Below, in pieces: positions 41,992-51,070 of a DNA stretch of 64,000 bases (position 1 is the first letter of the stretch; each line of letters begins with the position of its first letter). The notes under the pieces are model-generated. The model was not told the DNA's origin. It searched no databases and saw only the letters and a program-made list of their open reading frames with translations. A program made the translations under genes and the position numbers. The DNA lies in the NCBI RefSeq assembly GCF_022496765.1, contig NZ_VANV01000002.1, positions 124,001-188,000 of the forward strand, in the 5' to 3' direction. Source of the DNA: Acidaminobacter sp. JC074 (lineage in GTDB: Bacteria; Bacillota; Clostridia; Peptostreptococcales; Acidaminobacteraceae).

Positions 41992-42780
41992 ATGAAAGTC
42001 TGTGTATTCGATTTGGATGGTACACTTCTGAGTTCTGACAAGGAAATTTTAAAGTCTTCACTAGAGGCCATCGATTTACTTAGAAAACATGATTACCATA
42101 TTACAATAGCAACAGGTAGGTCTTATCAAATGGTAAAAAAGTACTCAAAACAATTGGGTATTTCTCTGCCTATTGTTCTATGTAACGGTGGTATGATTTA
42201 TGACAATAAGACCTTTTCAAGACTACTGCCACTTCCCGATAAGGCTGTGAAGGAAATCATCTGTTATGCAAAGGCAACAAATCATTTCCTTCATGTGTAC
42301 GATAAAGATCATATCTACAGTGAAATAAAAGATCATAAAATTATGGATGTAGAGGGTGAATTGATTTCTGTAGGCGATGAAAGCAAACTAAAAATCGTTG
42401 ACCGTTTAGAAGATTTAAAGGATAAGATCTATAAGATACTCATTCCCTTTAAGTCTCAATCAGATAAAGAAGACTTGATTAAAAGATATAGGTCTGTTGA
42501 AGGGATTGCCTTATTTCCATCAGGTGGCGCATTAGAAGTGGTTCACAAGGATGCCTCAAAGGGAAATGGCGTGAAGTTTCTTTGTGAGTCTTTAAACATT
42601 GGGCCTGAAAATCTAATTGTCTTTGGTGACCAAGACAATGATATATCCATGTTTGAGTATGCCCATACGAGTATTGCCATGGGCAACTGCATCAATCATT
42701 TAAAAGACTATGCAACTTATGTGACATCAACAAATGACGATCATGGTATCAGTAAGGCTGTACATAAGTGGCTATTATAG
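41992..42780 (+). CDS. Cof-type HAD-IIB phosphatase
   Basis: This 262-residue HAD phosphatase has VFDLDGTLL at the N-terminus, ITIATGRS (motif II), KGNGVKFL (motif III lysine) and VFGDQDNDISMF (motif IV), with a C2B cap between. It removes phosphate from sugar phosphates or similar metabolites. The start at 41992 is one base after the HPr stop, with GAGGAA. It probably dephosphorylates a pathway intermediate or an accumulated sugar-phosphate. Confidence 0.88.
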   Translation: MKVCVFDLDGTLLSSDKEILKSSLEAIDLLRKHDYHITIATGRSYQMVKKYSKQLGISLPIVLCNGGMIYDNKTFSRLLPLPDKAVKEIICYAKATNHFLHVYDKDHIYSEIKDHKIMDVEGELISVGDESKLKIVDRLEDLKDKIYKILIPFKSQSDKEDLIKRYRSVEGIALFPSGGALEVVHKDASKGNGVKFLCESLNIGPENLIVFGDQDNDISMFEYAHTSIAMGNCINHLKDYATYVTSTNDDHGISKAVHKWLL

Positions 42781-42789
42781 GGGGAAAAT

Positions 42790-44499
42790 GTGAAACTAAG
42801 AGGTATAGGTGCTTCTGATGGTATAGCTATTGGTAAGGCATTTAAATATGAAAAGATAAATTTAGATATAGTAAGAAGTGAAATAGAGGACATTCAAGGT
42901 GAGATAGAGTCCTTTAGAGAAGCGATTGACAAAACAGAGGCTTCTATTAAAGCCATTAAAGGGACCGTTACTAGAAACATTGATGCTGAACACGGTCTGA
43001 TATTTGATGCTCATTTAGAGATTCTTAAAGATCCTGTTATGACTGATGAAGTTATATCCAAGGTGGAAGATGCTAAGATAAATGCGTCTTTTGCTCTGAA
43101 AGAAACAACAGATTTTTATGTATCATTATTTGATCAAATGGAAGATGAGTACTTGAAAAGCAGGGCTGTTGATATCAAAGATGTCTTCTTTAGAGTTCAG
43201 TGTTACTTGCATGGTGTAAAAATGAATGATTTATCAGGTATCAATGAGCCTGTCATCATTGTATGTGATGATCTAACACCTTCTGACACAGCACAACTGG
43301 ATAAGTCTTTAATTTTAGGTTTTGTAACCAACATAGGTTCTCGAACGTCTCATTCGGCTATTATGGCAAGGACCTTAGAGATTCCTGCAGTATTAGGTAC
43401 AGGCAGTGTGACTGAAGCCGCTTGCCATGGTTGTGAGATGATTCTAGATGGGCAGGACGGCCAAGTCATCATAGAACCTAATCATGAAGACATTGAAGCA
43501 TATGAGAAAAAACATTTGGAATTGTTAGAAGTTAAGAAATTGCTTTCTAAGTATAAAGAAAGGGAAACACTGACAAGGTGTGGTCATCATATAGAGTTAG
43601 CTGCCAATATTGGTTCTTATGATGATATAGAAGGTGTACTGAAAAATGGAGCCGAAGGAATTGGTTTGTTTAGAACTGAATTCTTATATATGAATCGAGA
43701 CGATTTTCCATCTGAAGAAGATCAGTTTCAAGCCTATAAAAAAGTATTAGAGGCAATGGATGATAAACCTGTTGTAATAAGAACACTTGATATAGGTGGA
43801 GATAAACACTTGTCTTATATGCCTTTAGATGAGGAGTTAAACCCATTCTTAGGTCATAGGGCTATCAGATTATGTTTAGAAAAAACAGATGTCTTTAAGA
43901 CGCAGTTAAGAGCACTTTTAAGGGCAAGTATTTATGGTAACTTAAAAATTATGTTCCCAATGATTGCAACGATTGGTGATTTTACAAATGCAAAGGCTGT
44001 TTATGATGGTGTTAAGGCTGATCTTAAAAAAGAAGGGATTTTAGTTAGTGATGAAATAGAGCTTGGTATCATGGTGGAGATTCCTGCTGCAGCACTTTTA
44101 GCAGATCAGTTTGCCAAACATGTGGATTTCTTTTCTATAGGGACCAATGACTTGATTCAATACACTTTTGCAGCAGACAGGATGAATGAAAAAGTATCGT
44201 ATCTATATCAACCTTTTAATCCATCACTTCTAAGATTGATTAAAATGGTTTCGGATGCTGCTCATAAGGAGAACAAGTGGCTAGGTATGTGTGGTGAAAT
44301 GGCTGGTGACCTTTTAGCTGGACCCCTATTAGTGGGCCTTGGCTTAGATGAATTGTCAATGAGTCCATCAAGTATCTTACCACTACGTAAAAGATTGACC
44401 GAGTTAAATAAAAGTGAACTAGAATCACTTGGTCAAAAAACCTTAACATGTGCATCTAGTGAAGATGTTTTAAATCTAATAAAGGGGATTGAATCGTAA
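42790..44499 (+). CDS. ptsI: Phosphoenolpyruvate-protein phosphotransferase (PTS enzyme I)
   Basis: This 569-residue enzyme I has the HPr-binding helical domain, the phosphohistidine motif TNIGSRTSHSAIMARTLEIPAV, and the PEP-binding barrel (GIGLFRTEFLYMNR, MVEIPAAALLADQFA, FFSIGTNDLIQY, LGMCGEMAGD). The start is GTG at 42790 after a run of G; the ATG two bases earlier runs straight into TGA. It closes unit 2. Linking enzyme I and HPr to a single catabolic locus is uncommon, since they are usually one general ptsHI operon. Confidence 0.93.
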   Translation: MKLRGIGASDGIAIGKAFKYEKINLDIVRSEIEDIQGEIESFREAIDKTEASIKAIKGTVTRNIDAEHGLIFDAHLEILKDPVMTDEVISKVEDAKINASFALKETTDFYVSLFDQMEDEYLKSRAVDIKDVFFRVQCYLHGVKMNDLSGINEPVIIVCDDLTPSDTAQLDKSLILGFVTNIGSRTSHSAIMARTLEIPAVLGTGSVTEAACHGCEMILDGQDGQVIIEPNHEDIEAYEKKHLELLEVKKLLSKYKERETLTRCGHHIELAANIGSYDDIEGVLKNGAEGIGLFRTEFLYMNRDDFPSEEDQFQAYKKVLEAMDDKPVVIRTLDIGGDKHLSYMPLDEELNPFLGHRAIRLCLEKTDVFKTQLRALLRASIYGNLKIMFPMIATIGDFTNAKAVYDGVKADLKKEGILVSDEIELGIMVEIPAAALLADQFAKHVDFFSIGTNDLIQYTFAADRMNEKVSYLYQPFNPSLLRLIKMVSDAAHKENKWLGMCGEMAGDLLAGPLLVGLGLDELSMSPSSILPLRKRLTELNKSELESLGQKTLTCASSEDVLNLIKGIES

Positions 44500-44510
44500 T
44501 GATTCAATCC
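44486..44510. terminator. Bidirectional terminator between ptsI and the AraC gene
   Basis: A perfect 10-bp stem (GGATTGAATC / GATTCAATCC) with a 5-base loop spans the two convergent gene ends, followed by TTATTGTTTT on the plus strand. Confidence 0.75.
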
Positions 44511-45727
44511 TTATTGTTTTGGTCTGATTGCCATTTCTTTGGTGACAGACCTTTTATTTTTTTAAAGGCTTTTGTGTAATGAGCAGGTGAACTGTAGGCA
44601 AACATATAGGCTATTTCATTGACAGAATAGACCTTGGAAGAAAGTAGGGGAAGGGATTCATCGATCTTTAGCTGATGGATGTAATCACTTAATGTAAGGT
44701 CCATTTCTTCTTTAAAAAGTCTAGACAAATGTTCCCTGCTAAGGTGCAGGTGACTTGCTATATCAGTCACACTGATTTTGTCAGTTAGGTGCTGTCTGAT
44801 GTAGATGATGGCTTCTTTAACGGAACTTGAAAGATTTTTAAGTCCATACTTTTTTACTGAAGATGCATAATCAACTGCCATATCTCTTTGAAGTTTAGTG
44901 ATGGCATCGACTGTAAATTGTTCTTCTATAAGAATGGCATAATGATAGGACATATTATGAGCGATAGACCTAGACAAGCCACCCTTGATGGCAGCACGAA
45001 CCGATATGGAGTTGAGTGTTATGGCAAAGTTTTTTACTTCTCTTAAAGGATCGCTAGGATAACGAGTTGGTAAAGTAAAGGAGGCTTGAGTAGATTTGAA
45101 TAGTTCTTTTATCCTTTCAACATCTCCAAGTTCTATTGTCTTTAAAAAGAGTTCCTCCCTATCATAGTTGGCCTCGATAAAATCATAAGATGCAAACTTG
45201 TTGCTATGATTAGGTTTACTTGAACTGATTTCTATATCATAATCGATTGTTTTGATGATCATATCTTTAGGACTGGCAAAAAAATAATCACTAAAAAGAG
45301 AAACAATATTTTCTATTTGGTCCTGAGTGTAGTAGGGAACAATTTTGTAAAAGGATTCAAGTATAAAATTATTTTCAGAACTTAACTTCATTTTATAGCC
45401 CAGATACTTAATCTCTTCTGCTGTTAGATGTTTCTTTATCATAGGACCGATGGTGATGGTGTATATTTTGTCTCTTATTTCAATTTTTGGCCAAGAGATG
45501 TAGGTAAACTGAAAGGGATCTGTTAGTTCATAAACATGATTGTTAACGTTTATACTTTTTAGCGCCTTGTAATCTTCTATATCGTGTACTGTATTTAAGA
45601 TAAAACTTTCAAGAAAATCAGGTGTTTCAATGGACCTGTATTCATGGTTGATATCCTCTATATGAACATATATGTTACTCGAAAATACGGTCACAAGGTT
45701 TTGACATTTGCTCAATAATGAAATCAT
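44504..45727 (-). CDS. AraC family transcriptional regulator
   Basis: This 407-residue regulator has a C-terminal AraC/XylS double helix-turn-helix (KISVTDIASHLHLSREHLSRLFKEE ... SVNEIAYMFAYSSPAHYTKAFKKIKGLSPKKW) and a long N-terminal domain of unknown fold. It is divergent from the beta-galactosidase/GPH pair and is their likely activator. The N-terminal half (about 300 residues) shows no receiver domain. Confidence 0.88.
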   Translation of the reverse strand: MISLLSKCQNLVTVFSSNIYVHIEDINHEYRSIETPDFLESFILNTVHDIEDYKALKSINVNNHVYELTDPFQFTYISWPKIEIRDKIYTITIGPMIKKHLTAEEIKYLGYKMKLSSENNFILESFYKIVPYYTQDQIENIVSLFSDYFFASPKDMIIKTIDYDIEISSSKPNHSNKFASYDFIEANYDREELFLKTIELGDVERIKELFKSTQASFTLPTRYPSDPLREVKNFAITLNSISVRAAIKGGLSRSIAHNMSYHYAILIEEQFTVDAITKLQRDMAVDYASSVKKYGLKNLSSSVKEAIIYIRQHLTDKISVTDIASHLHLSREHLSRLFKEEMDLTLSDYIHQLKIDESLPLLSSKVYSVNEIAYMFAYSSPAHYTKAFKKIKGLSPKKWQSDQNNKD

Positions 45728-45782
45728 TTGATACTCCTATCACAATTGTATATATTGATATCACCATCGTATATGAAATGCT

Positions 45783-45811
45783 TTGTTGAGTCAAGCTATA
45801 CTTAATATAGT
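45783..45811 (+). promoter_or_regulatory. Promoter of the beta-galactosidase operon
   Basis: TTGTTG, a 17-base spacer and TATAGT. The predicted start near 45818 falls inside the cre-like site. Confidence 0.5.
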
Positions 45812-45815
45812 AAAA

Positions 45816-45829
45816 GGAAAACGTTATCT
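45816..45829. promoter_or_regulatory. Catabolite-responsive element (cre)-like site
   Basis: GGAAAACGTTATCT matches 13 of 14 positions of the cre consensus TGWAARCGYTWNCW, at the predicted transcription start of the glycosidase operon. This is where CcpA would repress. Confidence 0.65.
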
Positions 45830-45846
45830 ATATGAAAGGCAGTAAG

Positions 45847-48126
45847 ATGAGTAAAAAAGTTTGTATTAACAGTGAGTGGCAGTTTTTATTAAAAGATTTA
45901 GAGAGACAAGATTTATCTTCACAAGATTTTAGCTTGGTAGAGTTACCGCATACATGGAACAACATTGATGGTGTATCAGGTGGCAATGATTATCATAGAG
46001 GCAAAGCTTGGTATCTTAAGAAATTAGATATTGATTCGAAGCACCAAGGAAGCATCTTTTTGGACTTTGAAGGTGTCAACAGCATTTGCGATGTTTATCT
46101 GAATGACCAACATTTAGGCAGACATGAAGGTGGTTACTCTGGATTTAGATACGACATTACTGAGCTTGTATCGGAAGAAAACAAACTAGAGGTATTAGTT
46201 GACAACAGCCATGATGAAACAGTATACCCATTATTTGCTGACTTCACATTCTATGGTGGTATCTATAGAGATGTTAATATTATTTATACAAATGATGTGC
46301 ATTTTAATAAAATGGATTTGGCATCAACTGGCGTATATATCAGCCAAAATGATGTGACAGATACATATGCAAAAGTGAATGTAAAAGCACTAGTATGCGC
46401 GAATGAAGAAAAAGAAGTTTCAGTTCAAGCTGCTTGGTACGATGCAGATGGCAAGCTTGTATTATCGGATGAGATTTCTAAAACAGTTTCTGGTCAAGAT
46501 ACCATTGAAATGGACATGTTAATTGAAAATCCTGTACTTTGGAATGGTGTAGAAAATCCATACCAATATAAGTGTTTGGTATATTTAAAGGTTGACGGTG
46601 ACATTCTTGATACTGAGGAAATCATGATCGGTCTTAGATATTTTGAATTTGATGAACAAAAAGGCTTTTTCTTAAATGGCAAACGTCTTCAGTTAAATGG
46701 TGTCAGTAGACATCAAGATAGAGCCGAAGCAGGTAATGCCTTGACGCATGAACACCAGTTAGAGGACATGGCTATTATAAAAGAGATGGGTGCTAACTCA
46801 ATTAGATTAGCACATTATCAACATAATCAGTTCTTCTACGACTTATGTGATAAAGAAGGTATGGTTGTTTGGGCAGAAATCCCATACATTTCTAAAACTT
46901 CTGATACAGACGCAACAGCTTCTAATGCTATTTCTCAAATGAGAGAACTGATTAGACAATCCTATAACCATGCATCAATTGTCATGTGGGGTGTTCAAAA
47001 TGAAGTTGGTATGTTTGGTGAGGAAAAACCTCTTGAGCAAATTGCAAGGGAAATTCATGATGTTGTTAAGGAAGAAGATACAACTAGAGTGACAACTCAA
47101 GCTCAAGTAATGATGATTCAGGAAGATGATCCGGCACACTACGCGACAGATACAGTAGCATGGAACAAGTATTATGGCTGGTATGTTGGTGAAGCAGAAG
47201 AGTTTATTCCTTTTATAGAGAAGTTTAGAGAAATCAACCCAAATAAGGCTTTCGGTATCTCAGAATATGGTGCTGAGGGAATCTTAAACTGGCATTCAGA
47301 CGAGCCAAAAGTAAAGGACTACACAGAAGAATATCATGCTATTTATCATGAGAAAACATTAAAAATCTTTAACCAGTATGATTTTATCTGGGGTACTTAC
47401 GTTTGGAATATGTTTGACTTTGGATCAGATATGAGAGACGAAGGTGGCGTCCAAGGCATGAACAACAAGGGTCTTGTAACTTTTGATAGAAAAACTAGAA
47501 AAGACGCTTTCTATTTCTATCAGTCAATGTGGTCTGATAAGCCAATGCTTCACATCACTTCTAAGAGATTTGTAGACAGACACCTAGATCAAATTACTGT
47601 AAAAGTATATTCTAACCAAGATGATGTAAAACTGACACACAATGGTCAGGAAATCTCACTTGGCAAAAGAGAAGACACAGTTTATTATTTCGATGTTTTA
47701 TTAGCAGAAGGTCAAAATTTAATAGAAGCATTTGCTGGTGATTTATCTGATAAGACTGTATTTAATAAAGTTCATGAAATGAATATGGACTATGTATTAC
47801 CAAAGGATGAAAATACATCAGCATTTAACTTGGTTGATGGTGAAAATGTAAAGAACTGGTTTACTGACGAAGTGAACATGTCTATGGAGATGATCTTTAA
47901 TGAAGGTTGCTTTTCAATTAAAGATAAGATAGGTGATATCATTGATCATCCTGAAGGGGATGAAGTCTTAAGAAAATATATAGCACCTATGTTTGAACAC
48001 TCAATGTTCAATATGGCAAAAGGTTTTTCGCTAGACACTTTAGCTGGTATGCAACCAGATTCAATGCCACAAGCTTTACTTGTCATGATTAACAATGAAC
48101 TTAATCAGATAAAAAAGCAGGTGTAG
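45847..48126 (+). CDS. Glycoside hydrolase family 2 beta-galactosidase/beta-glucuronidase-like enzyme
   Basis: From 45847 this is a 759-residue cytoplasmic GH2 enzyme with sugar-binding, immunoglobulin-like and TIM-barrel domains. Motifs are GVSRHQDRAEAGNAL, acid/base Glu in VMWGVQNEVGMFG, and nucleophile Glu in GISEYGAEG. NMFDFGSDMRDEGGVQGMNNKG favours a beta-galactosidase over a glucuronidase. The last 100 residues form a helical tail (MSMEMIFNEGCFSIKDKIGD) not found in the classic enzymes. I prefer the ATG at 45847 (AAAGG upstream) over 45832, which would lie almost at the transcript start. Confidence 0.85.
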   Translation: MSKKVCINSEWQFLLKDLERQDLSSQDFSLVELPHTWNNIDGVSGGNDYHRGKAWYLKKLDIDSKHQGSIFLDFEGVNSICDVYLNDQHLGRHEGGYSGFRYDITELVSEENKLEVLVDNSHDETVYPLFADFTFYGGIYRDVNIIYTNDVHFNKMDLASTGVYISQNDVTDTYAKVNVKALVCANEEKEVSVQAAWYDADGKLVLSDEISKTVSGQDTIEMDMLIENPVLWNGVENPYQYKCLVYLKVDGDILDTEEIMIGLRYFEFDEQKGFFLNGKRLQLNGVSRHQDRAEAGNALTHEHQLEDMAIIKEMGANSIRLAHYQHNQFFYDLCDKEGMVVWAEIPYISKTSDTDATASNAISQMRELIRQSYNHASIVMWGVQNEVGMFGEEKPLEQIAREIHDVVKEEDTTRVTTQAQVMMIQEDDPAHYATDTVAWNKYYGWYVGEAEEFIPFIEKFREINPNKAFGISEYGAEGILNWHSDEPKVKDYTEEYHAIYHEKTLKIFNQYDFIWGTYVWNMFDFGSDMRDEGGVQGMNNKGLVTFDRKTRKDAFYFYQSMWSDKPMLHITSKRFVDRHLDQITVKVYSNQDDVKLTHNGQEISLGKREDTVYYFDVLLAEGQNLIEAFAGDLSDKTVFNKVHEMNMDYVLPKDENTSAFNLVDGENVKNWFTDEVNMSMEMIFNEGCFSIKDKIGDIIDHPEGDEVLRKYIAPMFEHSMFNMAKGFSLDTLAGMQPDSMPQALLVMINNELNQIKKQV

Positions 48127-48127
48127 T

Positions 48128-49489
48128 ATGGGAAAATTATCTTTTAAGAATAAATTTGGTTATGCAATTGGTGATATGGCAAATGGTTTAACATTTGCCA
48201 TGTCAGCTGGATTCCTATTATCTTTTTATGTAGATGTTTTAGGCATCACTGGAGCTGCAGCTGCGACCTTATTTCTTGTAGCAAGAATGTGGGATGCCAT
48301 TAACGATCCCATGATGGGCAGTTTCACAGATAAGATGTTTAAAAAAAGACTAAAGAAAAAGACCAGTAAAAAAGTAGATAAGTTCAGACCTTACTTACTT
48401 ATGGGTTCATGGCCTGTTGTTATCATGGCAATTCTTATGTTCTTCTCACCGGATGGTTTGGGCTCTGGTCAAAAGCTTATATGGGCTTATGTAACATATA
48501 TCGGCTGGGGAATGGCTTATACCTTTATCAATATCCCATATGGTTCTATTGCAGCTGTTATGACTCAAGAACCATCGGAAAGAGCATCGCTTTCAGTTGC
48601 AAGAGGATTGGGCGGTATGGTTGGTAATATCTTACCAAGGATTATTGTACCAGTATTTTTAACTTCTTTTGCAACAGACCAGCAAAAGGGTTATCTGATA
48701 GCTATGGCTGTTATGGGACTGGTAGCTTTTGTCGGTTATTTGGTGACATACTTCACTTTAGAAGAAAGAGTAGCTGTTAAAGAGAGTAAAAATGAAAATG
48801 TTTCTTTGATTTCTGCAGTAAAGGTACTAAGAAAAAATCGTCCATTTATTGCTGTTTCAGTTGCATCTATCGCCATGTTAACAGGTATGTTAACCAATCA
48901 GGCAATGAGTGTCTTCTATTTTAGAGAAAATCTTGACGCTTTATCAGCCATGGGTATTACAGCAGTCATCCAGATGGTTCCTATGCTGTTTTTAGCACCA
49001 GTTTTATCTAAGGTCGTTAAAAGATTTGGAACTAAAAAAGTTGTTTCACTGTCAAGTGTCGTTTCTGCTGTTTTCTTAGGCATCTTAATGTTCTTACCTG
49101 ATAATCTTTTTACTTATGTAGGCTTCTTCTTTGTAGGCTCGCTTATGATGACTGTACCAAACATGCTTATATGGGGTATGGTATCAGATACCATTGATTA
49201 CAACCAATATCTTTGTGGTGAAAGAAGTGAAGGTATTATCTATGGATCCTATAGTTTTGTAAGAAAAACAGGTCAGGCTATTGCAGGTTTTATAGCAGGT
49301 ATGGGTATTACAATTGTTGGCTACACACAAGGTCTTGAAATGCAATCTGCCCAAACCTTGTTCGGTATTAAGTTTCTGACTATCGGATTTCCAGCAGCAG
49401 GTATGTTAATTGCCTTTTTAGCATTCCGTTATATCTGGAACTTAACGCCTGAAATGAAATTAAAAGTAGATGAGGCAATTAGCGCTTAA
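48128..49489 (+). CDS. GPH family glycoside/pentoside/hexuronide:cation symporter
   Basis: This 453-residue MFS-like symporter of the melibiose/xyloside/glucuronide group has the signatures FGYAIGDMANGLTF, ARMWDAINDPMMGSFTDK and WGMVSDTIDYNQYLCGERSEG. It probably imports the beta-galactoside or glycoside that the upstream GH2 enzyme cleaves. It starts one base after the GH2 stop codon. Confidence 0.9.
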   Translation: MGKLSFKNKFGYAIGDMANGLTFAMSAGFLLSFYVDVLGITGAAAATLFLVARMWDAINDPMMGSFTDKMFKKRLKKKTSKKVDKFRPYLLMGSWPVVIMAILMFFSPDGLGSGQKLIWAYVTYIGWGMAYTFINIPYGSIAAVMTQEPSERASLSVARGLGGMVGNILPRIIVPVFLTSFATDQQKGYLIAMAVMGLVAFVGYLVTYFTLEERVAVKESKNENVSLISAVKVLRKNRPFIAVSVASIAMLTGMLTNQAMSVFYFRENLDALSAMGITAVIQMVPMLFLAPVLSKVVKRFGTKKVVSLSSVVSAVFLGILMFLPDNLFTYVGFFFVGSLMMTVPNMLIWGMVSDTIDYNQYLCGERSEGIIYGSYSFVRKTGQAIAGFIAGMGITIVGYTQGLEMQSAQTLFGIKFLTIGFPAAGMLIAFLAFRYIWNLTPEMKLKVDEAISA

Positions 49490-49494
49490 AGGGG

Positions 49495-49515
49495 GGCTGT
49501 ATCAATGATACAGCC
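49495..49515. terminator. Bidirectional terminator
   Basis: GGCTGTATC-AAT-GATACAGCC lies between the convergent GPH and alpha/beta hydrolase genes, with TCTTT on the plus side and a run of C followed by TTTAA on the minus side. Confidence 0.65.
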
Positions 49516-49518
49516 TCT

Positions 49519-50463
49519 TTAAATGCTTTGGATGAACTGAAAAGAAGATGAAACAAGCTCATTAATGCCTTCTTCTTCCATAGGATAATGACCAGCTCCT
49601 GGTAGGACTTTAATCTTAAAATTTGATTTTAAATCTCTTAAGCTGAGTTTGGAATGATGAAGTGGTGTCCACCTATCTTTTTCAGGTTGAGTCAATAAAA
49701 TTGGACATTTTTCAAAATTCTTAGGTTCAATGTCTGGTATGTAGTTTGAATAAGAATTTAAGAACTGGATTTGAGCTTTCCCACCACCAGAAGTTTCGTC
49801 TTTCATCATTATTTTCAAAGCCTCTGGATGGTTAGTCAAAGCAGACATCTTTGAGACTTGTTTCATTTTTAAATTAAGTCTTTTCAACCCTATTTTGGAT
49901 GCTGTACTTAAGAAGGGAACGGACATTTTACTCATAGATTTTGAAATAGCAGTTTCTTCTCTAATAAGAGACATTCTTTGATCCAAAAAACACATGCCTA
50001 TGATACCATCCACTTTGGTAAGTTTACATGCAGCGTGATAGGTAAGCATACCGCCAGCGCTTAAACCATAGAGTATAACTTTCTTATCGTCCTTGGAGTG
50101 TTCGTTAACAAAATCCGAAAAGCAGTCAACCCAGTCATCGTAAGTCACATCTCTTTGTATGCAGTTGGTCATACCATAACCAAGATTATCTATTGCTAAT
50201 ACTTCATAACCTAGATGAGCCATTTTTTCACCAAATATAAGATTTAATAGGCGACTGTTGGTTCCGACACCGTGATGTAAAAAAATTCTGTGACTTGCCT
50301 TTGGATTCTCATATTTTTCAACATGAATAGCATTGCCACGCCATTTCCAAAAGGATTCTTTAGGTAATTTTTTCATCTGTAACGACTTTGGTAACAAGTT
50401 GTTTACTTTCTTCCATGCTTGATTAGACTCATAATATTCAAGTCTGGGATTTGTGTTGTACAT
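49519..50463 (-). CDS. Alpha/beta hydrolase
   Basis: This 314-residue alpha/beta hydrolase has an oxyanion region HHGVGTNSRLL, nucleophile Ser in LYGLSAGGML, and the catalytic His in LPGAGHYPMEEEG. No signal peptide. It has a GGAGG ribosome site and a good promoter (TTGACA, TAAAAT). It is divergent from the aldehyde oxidoreductase operon, which encodes another alpha/beta hydrolase, and the shared intergenic region is rich in inverted repeats. It may belong to the same pathway. The substrate is unknown. Confidence 0.85.
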   Translation of the reverse strand: MYNTNPRLEYYESNQAWKKVNNLLPKSLQMKKLPKESFWKWRGNAIHVEKYENPKASHRIFLHHGVGTNSRLLNLIFGEKMAHLGYEVLAIDNLGYGMTNCIQRDVTYDDWVDCFSDFVNEHSKDDKKVILYGLSAGGMLTYHAACKLTKVDGIIGMCFLDQRMSLIREETAISKSMSKMSVPFLSTASKIGLKRLNLKMKQVSKMSALTNHPEALKIMMKDETSGGGKAQIQFLNSYSNYIPDIEPKNFEKCPILLTQPEKDRWTPLHHSKLSLRDLKSNFKIKVLPGAGHYPMEEEGINELVSSSFQFIQSI

Positions 50464-50499
50464 TTGTCCTCCTTATTTTATTTAGACCGGTTTACTTAA

Positions 50500-50527
50500 A
50501 TTTTATCATGATATTATGAATTGTCAA
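50500..50527 (-). promoter_or_regulatory. Promoter of the divergent alpha/beta hydrolase
   Basis: On the minus strand TTGACA, a 16-base spacer and TAAAAT. Confidence 0.6.
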
Positions 50528-50555
50528 CATGAATAACAAAAAAACATTGGTGAAG

Positions 50556-50570
50556 TTCTCGAATCGGGAA
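50556..50570. promoter_or_regulatory. Near-perfect palindrome TTCTCGA-A-TCGGGAA
   Basis: A 15-bp inverted repeat with one mismatch, midway between the divergent promoters. It is a candidate site for the TetR regulator encoded at 55203. Confidence 0.45.
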
Positions 50571-50581
50571 TTGTGTCAAAA

Positions 50582-50605
50582 ATTACACTTTTTTTGATGT
50601 GTAAT
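50582..50605. promoter_or_regulatory. Inverted repeat ATTACAC / GTGTAAT
   Basis: Perfect 7-bp arms with a 10-base T-rich spacer, 100 bases upstream of the oxidoreductase operon. It is either an operator or a hairpin. Confidence 0.4.
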
Positions 50606-50704
50606 AAAGCGGCTTTGGCCTATTGTTGTAGGTTTATTTTAGGCGCATAATTAAATTGTGCACAGGATGAAATAGACGTCTAACTATACATAAAGGAGAA
50701 TGTA

Positions 50705-51070
50705 ATGATAGATATGTTAACTATTCTTGATAAGGCAAATCAAGATTCTGAACTGAAAAGAAACTTAAGGTATTTAGAAGCAACCTTAAAAGTTGGTTTT
50801 GGTCAAGAAGAACATTATTATGCGATTTCTAATGGACAACTTTCGCCAGTTGAGCCATGTGAAACATCTATTGAGTTGTCAGGTGACTTGGCGGTGTGGC
50901 AAGAGGTATTAAAACCACTTCCTAAACCATTTTATCATCAGGTATCTTGTGCGATGAACTACGGATTGAAGTATGAAAGTATAAATCCAGTTACTCAGAT
51001 ACAGTATTTACAAGGCTTTGAACGTTTAGTTATTTTAATGCGAGAAGAACATAATAAAGGTGGTATGTAA
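50705..51070 (+). CDS. Small SCP2-like protein of the AOR operon
   Basis: This 121-residue cytoplasmic protein has a central segment ([34 protein letters not shown]) with the strand pattern of SCP2 sterol/lipid-carrier domains: YY(x)I(x)(x)G, then a ...T(I/L)ELSG helix. The family link is weak. SCP2-like domains bind hydrophobic molecules, so it may hold the substrate of the pathway. First gene of the operon, AAAGGAG ribosome site, with its stop overlapping the next ATG. Confidence 0.55.

Noticed and set aside
50613..50635. Sigma-54 type promoter (TGGCC...TTGTA)
   Set aside because: Spacing between the GG and the second element is one base short, the GC is missing, and no sigma-54 activator gene is nearby.
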